From contig JBCBSZ010000018.1 in assembly GCA_039818945.1 (NCBI GenBank), forward strand, positions 1-64,000: a DNA stretch of 64,000 nt, given 5' to 3'. The translations under genes and the position numbers were made by a program. The stretch's first letter is position 1; the number at the start of each line of letters is the position of its first letter. Positions 57,472 to 64,000 of this stretch are shown in pieces. This DNA is from JBCBSZ01 sp039818945 (GTDB taxonomy: Bacteria > Actinomycetota > Acidimicrobiia > Acidimicrobiales > Poriferisodalaceae). The notes beneath the pieces were generated by a model. That model was not told the DNA's origin. It did no database searches and saw only the letters and a program-made list of their open reading frames with translations.

Positions 57472-58727
57472 TCGTCGAGGATCCGCTCGCACGGGCACGA
57501 CGCCTCGATCGCACCGACCCGCTGGCCCACCTCGTCGACGCGTTCCACCCGCTCGCCGACGGCCACAGCTACCGCACGATCTACCTCGCCGGACACTCGC
57601 TCGGCCCCCAGCCGCGCACCGCGGCCCGTCTCGCCGAGCGCGAGCTGCGCCGCTGGCGCGACGACGGCGTGACCGGCTGGTCACACCGGTGGCTCGACCT
57701 CGCCACCCACGCCGGCGCCACGCTCGAGGCGATCCTCGAGGTCAGCCCCCGTACGGTCCACGTCGGCGACTCCACCACCGTGCTCGTCCACCAGGCCGCC
57801 GGCGCGGCGCTGACCGCACGGCCCGATCGGCCGGACATCATCGCCGCGTCGAGCGACTTCCCGACCGACCTCTACGCGCTCGGCCAACGGGCCGCGAGCG
57901 CCGGCGGGCAGCTGCGGCTCCTGGACGGCCCGGTCGACGCCGACCTGGTGGCGGCCGAGCTCGACGACCGGGTCGGCCTCGTCGCGCTCGGGCACGTCGA
58001 CTTCCGGACCGGACGACTGCTCGACCTGCGCGCGATCACCGAGCTCGCCCATCGCCACGGTGCGTGGACGCTGTGGGACTGCAGCCACTCGGCGGGCGTC
58101 GTCCCGCTCGGCCTCGGCGATGCCGGCGTCGACCTCGCCGTCGGCTGCACCTACAAGCACCTCTGCGGCGGCCCCGGCGCACCGGCCTGGCTCATGGCGC
58201 GGGCCGACCTCGTCGAGCGGCTCGACCCGCCGCTGCACGGGTGGTTCGGGCACCGGGCGCCCTTCGAGCTGCGACCGTCGTGGGACGAGGCACCCGGTGT
58301 CGAGCGGTTCGCGATCGGCACACCGCCGGTGCTCTCGCTCGCCACCGCCACCGCCGGGATCGACCTCATCGCCTCGGTCGATGCCGCCGCGCTCCAGGCC
58401 AAGGTCGCGTCGCTGAGCCAGCTCGCCATCGATCAGGCGGTCGAGTGGCTGGGACCGCTCGGCGTCGACGTCCTCACCCCGTCGGCCCCCGAACGGCGAG
58501 GGGCGATCGTCGCGCTGCGCCACGATCAGGCCTGGCAGATCGCCCAGCTCGCCAACCAGCGTCTCGACGTCGTGTGCGACTTCCGCGAGCCCGACGTGAT
58601 CCGCCTGGGCCTGTCGCCGCTGCCGCTGCGCCACGTCGACGTCGTCGCTGCGCTGACCCGGCTGCGCGACGCGATCTCGACCGACGGTCACCTGGCCTAC
58701 CCGGCCGAGCGCCCCCGCATCACCTGA
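57468..58727 (+). CDS. kynU: Kynureninase-like PLP-dependent aminotransferase-fold enzyme
   Basis: GTG 57468 gives 419 residues. The fold type I PLP motifs are YLAGHSLGPQPRTAARL, DSTTVLVHQAAG for cofactor phosphate, LWDCSHSAGVVP with the PLP-pairing Asp, and CTYKHLCGGPGAPAW with the internal-aldimine Lys230. The WDxSHSAG and KHLCGGPGAP patterns identify kynureninase, which cleaves kynurenine to anthranilate and alanine. Other tryptophan-degradation genes are not in the window. Coupling to a ThuA-like gene is unusual. Confidence 0.9.
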   Translation: MIVEDPLARARRLDRTDPLAHLVDAFHPLADGHSYRTIYLAGHSLGPQPRTAARLAERELRRWRDDGVTGWSHRWLDLATHAGATLEAILEVSPRTVHVGDSTTVLVHQAAGAALTARPDRPDIIAASSDFPTDLYALGQRAASAGGQLRLLDGPVDADLVAAELDDRVGLVALGHVDFRTGRLLDLRAITELAHRHGAWTLWDCSHSAGVVPLGLGDAGVDLAVGCTYKHLCGGPGAPAWLMARADLVERLDPPLHGWFGHRAPFELRPSWDEAPGVERFAIGTPPVLSLATATAGIDLIASVDAAALQAKVASLSQLAIDQAVEWLGPLGVDVLTPSAPERRGAIVALRHDQAWQIAQLANQRLDVVCDFREPDVIRLGLSPLPLRHVDVVAALTRLRDAISTDGHLAYPAERPRIT

Positions 58728-58736
58728 GCTCGGCGC

Positions 58737-58871
58737 TCAGCGCCGGCGGGAGAGTCGGCGAAGAATGCTCGCCACGCCCACCCACAACGCCGCTGCCGCC
58801 GGCACGCCCAACCGGAGGCCGTGGAGCGCGGTGCGAGGACGCTGATCGGTCCCTGCACACTCGCTCGCCAC
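58737..58871 (-). CDS. Possible small single-span membrane protein
   Basis: A GTG at 58871 opens a 44-residue ORF whose second half is one hydrophobic segment flanked by arginines (LRLGVPAAAALWVGVASILRRLSRRR). This is the shape of a small membrane protein. Its start lacks a strong ribosome site and the ORF may be chance, so confidence is low. It lies between kynureninase and the beta-helix lipoprotein. Confidence 0.3.
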   Translation of the reverse strand: MASECAGTDQRPRTALHGLRLGVPAAAALWVGVASILRRLSRRR

Positions 58872-58984
58872 CTTCCGGTCCGTGCCACTCCCTCGCCCAC
58901 CATGCACCGCACCAGTCTGCCATGGATCACACGATGTGCGTCGAATCCGGCACTCGCAGTGAGACGACCACTTGACGGCCACGC

Positions 58985-59917
58985 TCAGCCCTCGAGGTTG
59001 CCGTCGACCACCAGCTCCGGGTTGTCGGTGATGCGCCACGGGGCCGCCGAGTAGGCGCCGGCCGCGATCACGTTGTCGCGCACCACGCCGGTGGGCACCC
59101 CCTCCCCGGCGTCGTTGACGAAGAGCGTGATGGTGCCGCCCGAGAGCAGGTTGTCGGACACCTCGACGTCGATGACGGGCCGCCGCTCGGCGCTGACCTT
59201 GATCGCCGAGGTCTGCCGCTGCGGGATGGCCTCGATCCGGTTGCCGCGGATGGTGATGTCCTGACCGCCGGTCGACTGGATGCCGTCGTTGTGGGTCGAG
59301 TCGCCGTCGCCCTCGACCCGGCGCAGGCCGTGGATCCAGGAGTCCTCGATCGTGGTGAAGCCGTGCGCCTTGGCGCCATCGACGCAACCGGAGATGTCGA
59401 CCCGGCGTGCGGTGTACCGGTTGAACCCGATGCCGTTCTGGCAGCGGGTGCCGGTGCCGATCACGGTCGTGTCCTCGATGAGCAGGTCCTCGCAGCCGTT
59501 GTCGGAGTCGCAGTCGATCACGTTGAGCACGTCGCCGCGGACGAGCGAGTTCCTGATCGTCACGCCGGGCGCCTGGACGGTGATGCCGCCGTCCACCTCG
59601 ACGCCCTCGACCACGGCGTCGGCCTCGGTCACGACGATCGGCCCCGAGGCGACCAGCTCGACGTCGTCGGGCACGCCGGTGGTGGACGCGTCGGGCCAGA
59701 CCCGGGGCGGTTCGGTCGTCGTGGTCGTCGTCGACGTCGTGGTCGTGGTGGTCGTGGGCGCGGTGGTCGTCGTCGACGTCGCCGGTGCGACCGGCGTGGT
59801 CGTGGAGGTCGCCACGGCGGCGGCATCGACGGCGCCGTCGGTGGCACCGTCGTCGTCGGAGCAGGACGCGAGGAGGAGCACGGCGAGGCCGACGAGGAGG
59901 GGGAGGGCTCGGGACAC
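58985..59917 (-). CDS. Lipoprotein with parallel beta-helix domain
   Basis: The 310-residue protein begins with a lipoprotein signal (LLLASC, Cys19), then a 25-residue run almost wholly of Thr, then a right-handed parallel beta-helix. The repeated rungs include GVTIRNSLVRGDVLNVIDCD, DLLIEDTTVIGTGTRCQNG, GQDITIRGNRIEAIP and DVEVSDNLLSGGTITLF. A Cys pair may crosslink the rungs. The fold is that of pectate-lyase or polysaccharide-binding proteins on the cell surface; no catalytic residues can be named. Confidence 0.83.
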   Translation of the reverse strand: MSRALPLLVGLAVLLLASCSDDDGATDGAVDAAAVATSTTTPVAPATSTTTTAPTTTTTTTSTTTTTTEPPRVWPDASTTGVPDDVELVASGPIVVTEADAVVEGVEVDGGITVQAPGVTIRNSLVRGDVLNVIDCDSDNGCEDLLIEDTTVIGTGTRCQNGIGFNRYTARRVDISGCVDGAKAHGFTTIEDSWIHGLRRVEGDGDSTHNDGIQSTGGQDITIRGNRIEAIPQRQTSAIKVSAERRPVIDVEVSDNLLSGGTITLFVNDAGEGVPTGVVRDNVIAAGAYSAAPWRITDNPELVVDGNLEG

Positions 59918-60420
59918 GCGGTCTCCATCCTCGCGGCTCGGCGCCCGCCGTTGGGGTCGGGTCCACCACCGGCAGAGTCGGCGCCCCGATGCCCCACCAG
60001 CACCGGGGCGCCCGATCGGCGTCGGCCGGGGCTCGCCTCGACGTCACCCTGGCTCGACGGGACGGGGAGGCCGCCGGAGCGCTGCTCGAACGACCCGCGT
60101 GCCGGGCGACCCCCGTCCCGGGAACGGAGGGTGCCGCTCCGCCGGCGGCGACGGCAGGGACCAAGGGCCCGGAGGGCGGGGTCGAAGGGCGCCCGGGGTG
60201 GAACGGATCGGGGCGACCGTCGCCACCCCGGGCGCCGACGGCGGAGTGGACCGAGGCTCGCGGCACGTCACCCCGGCGCTCCACCGCGACCGCGGCGACC
60301 GGGGGTGCGGGACCCCGGTGCGGCGGCCACCCCTCCCTTGTCGCTTCGCTCCCCTCGCGTTTCGCGCGCTGTGACCGCCGCCATCTTGACGGTGACCAGT
60401 CGCATCTTTACGATGTCATC
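59918..60420. other. 500-bp GC-rich intergenic region without a supported gene
   Basis: No reading frame here has a start, ribosome site and codon bias that convince me, and the frames that span it are extensions of flanking genes. It contains many G-C runs and short dyads, for example CCCCGGTGCGGCGGCC. The 3' 80 bp (60360-60430) are AT-richer and hold the likely promoter of the transporter. Confidence 0.5.
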
Positions 60421-60433
60421 TTGTCAGTGACAA
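60421..60433. promoter_or_regulatory. 13-bp palindrome before the MMPL transporter
   Basis: TTGTCAGTGACAA has 6-bp perfect arms around one base and ends 26 bp upstream of the ATG at 60460. Similar short dyads are bound by TetR- or GntR-type repressors. No regulator gene is adjacent, so the protein would act from elsewhere. Confidence 0.45.
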
Positions 60434-60459
60434 CCACCCGTCGCCCCGAGGACTCCGCC

Positions 60460-63219
60460 ATGCACGCTCCCGCCCCCACCGGCCGCACCGCCCGATGGTT
60501 CGACGCTCTGCAGCGCCGGACCGGCACCACCATCGCCGTGGCGATCGCCATCACCGCCCTGCTCGCGATCCCCTTCCTCACCATGGCTCCCGACCGCTCG
60601 GCGTCGACCGAGCCGACCGGAGACGTGTTCACCGCCCGGGACCGGGTCGACGACACCTTCGTCTCGTCCGTGCGCGGCCTCATCTTCATCGCCGAGCACG
60701 AGAGCGGTGACGTCCTCCGCGCCGAGCCGCTCGCCGAGCTGCTCGAGGCGCAGGAGCGACTCCGCCAGGATCCCGAGGTCGGCCCGACGCTCTTCGAGTA
60801 CTTCGAGGTGGAGGCGGAGCGGGACGTCGTGGGCGTGCTCAGCCTCGCCGACCTCATCGACGACGAGCTGCGAGCGCGTGGGATCGACGGCGTCGCCAAC
60901 GCGTCGGATGCCGACGTCAAGGACGTCGGGGCCGAGGTCATCGAGCGCTTCGGCGAGCGGTCGTCGATCGTGGGTCTGTCGGCGCAGTCGACGCGGGCGG
61001 AGGACGGCACCTGGACCGTGCCCGCCCTGTCCGTGAACGTCCTGGCCGACGACACCGTCCTCGGGTTCGGCAACGTCTCGGTCAACCTCGGCGGCGACAC
61101 CGAGCCGGAGGAGTACGACCGCAGCGTCCAGGAGGTGCTGCGCACCGCCGACGGGTTCCAGATCAACGGCGTCGCCATCGACGTCAACCTCACGTCGCAG
61201 GAACAGGGGGCGGTGGCCGGCCCCTTCATCGGTCTGACGATCCTCGCCGTGCTGCTGCTCGTCGGGCTGACGCTGCGGAGCTACTGGGCGCTGGCGGTCG
61301 TGTCGGCGTCCTTCCTGGCGCTCATCGTGTGGCTCAAGGGCATCACGAACCTGATCGGCCTCGAGGACGACCTCGTCCTGTCGCTGATCGTCCCCGTCGC
61401 CATGATCTCCTTCGGCGTCGACTACGCGTTCCACGCGGTCGGGCGGTACCGGGAGGAGCGGGAGTCCGGCCGCACGGCCGCCCCCGCGTTCGTGTCCGGC
61501 ATGACCGGCGTCTCGGGGGCCCTGATCCTCGCGCTGACCACCGGCGCGGCGGCCTTCCTCGCCAACGTCACCAGCGGGATCGAGTCGATCGTGCAGTTCG
61601 GCATCGGAGCGGCGATCGCGCTCAGCGCCGCCTACGTGCTGCTCGGCATCGTGACGCCGCTGGCCATCAGCACCATCGAGGCCAACGTCGCGCCGCCGAC
61701 CCCCGGCCGCCGGGCCACCGTGCTGCGGGTCGCCGGCGGCGTGGGCGCGGCCTCGATGGCGATGGGCTCGGTGCTGCTCATGGTCTTCCTCGTGCCGTGG
61801 CTGGGCACGATCCTCGCGATCGTCACGGTGCTCGCCACGCTCGTGCTCCCCTACCGGATCCGACGCGGCCGAACCACCGGGCAGACGGTCGGCTCGGCGC
61901 CGAGGACCTCGCAGGCCGATGGCCGCCTCGCACAGATCATCGGCGGAGGCGTCGAGCGCGTCGCTCGGCGACCGGTGCTCGTCCTCGGTGCGGCGATCGT
62001 GGTCTCGGCCGCGGCCTCGACGCTCGCCGTCCAGGTCCCGGCCGAGTTCGACGTCGAGGACTTCTTCTCGTCGGACACGGACTTCGTCATGAGCCTCGAC
62101 CAGCTCGACACCCACGTCGGTGATCGTGGTGGCGAACCGGCGCTGCTGTACATCGAGGCGGACGTCACCGATCCCGCGGCGCTGTCGTCCATCCAGGCGA
62201 CGGCAGCCCGGATCGCTGCGCTCGACACGCCGTCGCTCGCCCGGGACGACGACGGTCTGATCGACGTCGACGGCGGTGTGTTCAGCGTCTTCGACGCCAC
62301 GTGGGACTCGCCGCTCATGGCCGACCTGGTCGCCCAGCGCGCGGGCGTCGCGATCACCGACGCCGACGGCGACGGCATCCCCGACGGGCAGGACCAGGTG
62401 GCGGCGCTGCTCGCGGTCGCCGCGGAGAGCGGCGTCCCCTTCGATGCCGACCGGCTCATCCTCACCCCCGACGACGTCAACACCGCCGTCGACGTCGGCG
62501 ATCCGGTGGGCGCCACGGTCCTCGAGCTGCAGCTCGTCGACAGCCGGGCCCAGGAGTCGGTCGCAGCGGCGATCGACGATCTGGACCCGCTCGCCGACGA
62601 GCTCTCCGCCGAGCTCGGAGGCACCTTCGTCCAGGTGACCGGCAGCCCCTTCGTCCGCGAGGCGTCGCTCGACGCCACGAACCGCGCCCTGCAGGTCTCC
62701 CTGCCGGTCGCCGTGGTGCTGTGCCTGCTCATCGCCGCGGCGTTCCTCCGTTCGGTGCGCTACGGCCTGGCCAGCGTGGTGCCGATCCTCATGGTGGTGA
62801 CCTGGCTCTACGCCCTGATGGAGGTCCTGGGCTACTCGATCAACCTCGTGACGGCGACGATCGCCGCCGTGTCGATCGGCATCGGCATCGACTTCGCCAT
62901 CCACTACATCGCTCGGTACCGCGAGGAGCTCGACCGCCACGGCGTCCGCTCGGTGGCGGTGCGGGTCGCCGGCGAGGGCACGGGGCTGGCCCTCGTGGCG
63001 TCGGCGGTCAGCTCGTCGATCGGGTTCGGGCTCCTGGCCTTCGCCCCGATGCCGCTGTTCGCCGCCTACGGCCTCCTGACCGCCATCATGATCCTGCTGG
63101 CGCTGGTCGCCACCCTCGTGGTGCTGCCGAGCCTGCTGGTCGTGATCACCCGCGACGCCGAGCTCTCGATCGAGGAGCTGGAGCTCGACGACGACCGGCC
63201 GGTGGGCGTCACGGCGTGA
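60460..63219 (+). CDS. MMPL/RND-family transporter (HAE3-like)
   Basis: The 919-residue protein has two repeats, each with one helix, a large outer domain and five more helices. TGTTIAVAIAITALLAIPFL starts the first and RRPVLVLGAAIVVSAAAST the second. Family segments are SLIVPVAMISFGVDYAFHAVGRYREER and AVSIGIGIDFAIHYIARYREELDR, which hold the proton-relay Asp residues (GVDYAFH, GIDFAIH). The outer domain carries a calcium-type loop DADGDGIPDGQD near residue 634. HAE3/MMPL proteins move lipids, hopanoids or drugs. ATG 60460 follows GAGGA. Confidence 0.9.
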   Translation: MHAPAPTGRTARWFDALQRRTGTTIAVAIAITALLAIPFLTMAPDRSASTEPTGDVFTARDRVDDTFVSSVRGLIFIAEHESGDVLRAEPLAELLEAQERLRQDPEVGPTLFEYFEVEAERDVVGVLSLADLIDDELRARGIDGVANASDADVKDVGAEVIERFGERSSIVGLSAQSTRAEDGTWTVPALSVNVLADDTVLGFGNVSVNLGGDTEPEEYDRSVQEVLRTADGFQINGVAIDVNLTSQEQGAVAGPFIGLTILAVLLLVGLTLRSYWALAVVSASFLALIVWLKGITNLIGLEDDLVLSLIVPVAMISFGVDYAFHAVGRYREERESGRTAAPAFVSGMTGVSGALILALTTGAAAFLANVTSGIESIVQFGIGAAIALSAAYVLLGIVTPLAISTIEANVAPPTPGRRATVLRVAGGVGAASMAMGSVLLMVFLVPWLGTILAIVTVLATLVLPYRIRRGRTTGQTVGSAPRTSQADGRLAQIIGGGVERVARRPVLVLGAAIVVSAAASTLAVQVPAEFDVEDFFSSDTDFVMSLDQLDTHVGDRGGEPALLYIEADVTDPAALSSIQATAARIAALDTPSLARDDDGLIDVDGGVFSVFDATWDSPLMADLVAQRAGVAITDADGDGIPDGQDQVAALLAVAAESGVPFDADRLILTPDDVNTAVDVGDPVGATVLELQLVDSRAQESVAAAIDDLDPLADELSAELGGTFVQVTGSPFVREASLDATNRALQVSLPVAVVLCLLIAAAFLRSVRYGLASVVPILMVVTWLYALMEVLGYSINLVTATIAAVSIGIGIDFAIHYIARYREELDRHGVRSVAVRVAGEGTGLALVASAVSSSIGFGLLAFAPMPLFAAYGLLTAIMILLALVATLVVLPSLLVVITRDAELSIEELELDDDRPVGVTA

Positions 63220-64000
63220 CGGCGGTGACGGTCCCGTCGGTCGCGTGGAAGCGCCACTCGCTCGCCCGGTGGGCGACGTCGGCGTACTCGACCGGCGGGC
63301 CGTCGTAGCCGTGGACGTCGATCGAGTCGGGGTGGCCGGTCGCCGCCCCCCACAGGGCCACCTCGACGTCCTCGATGATCAGCCCGTCGATGACCGTCGG
63401 CCCGATCACGGGCTGGTTGTGGCGGGTGGTGCGGATGCCGAACTCACCGCCACGGATCCACAGGTCGACGAAGCGGAGGTCGGGCTCCCGGCTCACGGCG
63501 TGGAGCAGGAGTCCGCCGTCCGCGTTGCCGATGAGGTCGAGCCCGTCCCACAGGTAGCCGTTGCGGTAGGCGCCGTGGGACACACCGAAGGCGCCGTTGT
63601 GCCAGCTGACGAGATCGGTGATCTCGTGGGCACCTGAGGTGTTCTGCCAGGTGAAGACGCCGTGGCGTGCGTTGTTGTGGCTCACGTTGGCGTCGAAGGC
63701 CCACTCACCGCTCCCCCGGCCTCCGGCTCCCTCCGGCCAGGCGATGCCGGCGGAGTCCTTCGCCCCCTGGACCCCCACGGCGACGGACTCGGTCATCGTG
63801 TTGCCCGTCCCCGATCCGAGCTGGAAGCCGGCGAGGCGGAAGCGCGACTCCTCGGAATCGGTGACCTGGGAGGCGACGAGCCGATGCCAGGTGGTGTCGT
63901 CGCTGGCGTTCGCGTCCTGGCCTCGATCCCACCAGAACGCATCGTTTGCGATCCGATGGGCCACCACGTCGGTCCACGTCGTCCCGTGGCTGCCGTGGGG
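63209..64000 (-). CDS. Parallel beta-helix protein, 5' end outside window
   Basis: The frame is open to the last base of the window, so the N-terminus is missing and 263 codons remain. Rungs such as VSHNNARHGVFTWQNTSG, DLVSWHNGAFGVSHGAYRNG, LWDGLDLIGNADGGLLL and DGLIIEDVEVALWG give a parallel beta-helix of the pectate-lyase/polysaccharide-binding kind. It ends 11 bp inside the transporter gene, in convergent orientation. It may be surface-located like the lipoprotein at 58985. Confidence 0.8.
   Translation of the reverse strand, partial: PHGSHGTTWTDVVAHRIANDAFWWDRGQDANASDDTTWHRLVASQVTDSEESRFRLAGFQLGSGTGNTMTESVAVGVQGAKDSAGIAWPEGAGGRGSGEWAFDANVSHNNARHGVFTWQNTSGAHEITDLVSWHNGAFGVSHGAYRNGYLWDGLDLIGNADGGLLLHAVSREPDLRFVDLWIRGGEFGIRTTRHNQPVIGPTVIDGLIIEDVEVALWGAATGHPDSIDVHGYDGPPVEYADVAHRASEWRFHATDGTVTAVTP

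Overview
The window is a 64 kb stretch of a high-GC chromosome, almost certainly from an actinobacterium. The evidence is the GC-rich codon use, frequent GTG starts and 4-bp GTGA/ATGA overlaps, a mycothiol-type maleylpyruvate isomerase family protein, an F420-type LLM oxidoreductase, an IrtAB-like siderophore transporter and abundant lipoproteins. The S8 protease ending in SWTG repeats and the secreted protein ending in DGGVFAFG repeats suggest the class Acidimicrobiia (Ilumatobacter/Iamia-like). That placement is an inference, since no rRNA gene is present. 

Positions 1-21.9 kb form an iron-acquisition island. In order it holds a truncated Thr-rich protein; a siderophore-interacting flavoreductase (SIP) with two ABC half-transporters (a split IrtAB); two FecB-type lipoproteins in convergent orientation; and a tightly coupled run of EfeO, EfeB, two FecCD permeases, a heme/siderophore-binding lipoprotein, a HugZ-like heme oxygenase and an ABC ATPase, with no EfeU. 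Two tandem unknown genes, an FbpABC ferric-iron importer and a reverse-strand operon follow. That operon carries a third unknown paralogue, a DUF2470-SIP fusion (frameshifted here) and a thioredoxin-like 2Fe-2S ferredoxin. A DtxR/MntR-type metalloregulator at 24.5-25.2 kb has a palindrome in front of it, and its core recurs upstream of the first unknown paralogue. 

Positions 22-31 kb carry cell-envelope and housekeeping genes: a sugar epimerase, a polytopic envelope protein, a GT2 glycosyltransferase, the S8 protease with C-terminal repeats, tRNA-Leu(UAG) followed by a degenerate partial copy, rdgB, rph, murI and a YihY/BrkB membrane protein. 

Positions 31.9-45 kb are an accessory catabolic region with short-chain dehydrogenases, an FAD oxidoreductase, two carboxymuconolactone decarboxylase (CMD/AhpD-like) genes, a zinc alcohol dehydrogenase, SnoaL-like, PPOX-like and cupin proteins, an AraC regulator, a P450 and an epoxide hydrolase. 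The most striking observation is here: the second CMD gene has an in-frame TGA exactly where the second cysteine of the CxxC motif belongs (C-G-F-TGA). A hairpin lies at SECIS distance behind it and about 110 well-conserved codons follow, so it is a predicted CxxU selenoprotein. Its operon neighbour is a paralogue with alanine at both redox positions. 

Positions 45-64 kb hold a PadR-regulated FtsX-type ABC exporter with a perfect 32-bp palindrome over the PadR start codon, a secreted repeat protein, a non-coding interval with strong RNA-like secondary structure, an LLM oxidoreductase, a YidB-like protein, a second P450, hemB, a MarR-GNAT fusion with its own palindrome, a ThuA-like protein coupled to kynureninase, an MMPL/RND transporter and two parallel beta-helix proteins, the last cut by the window end.
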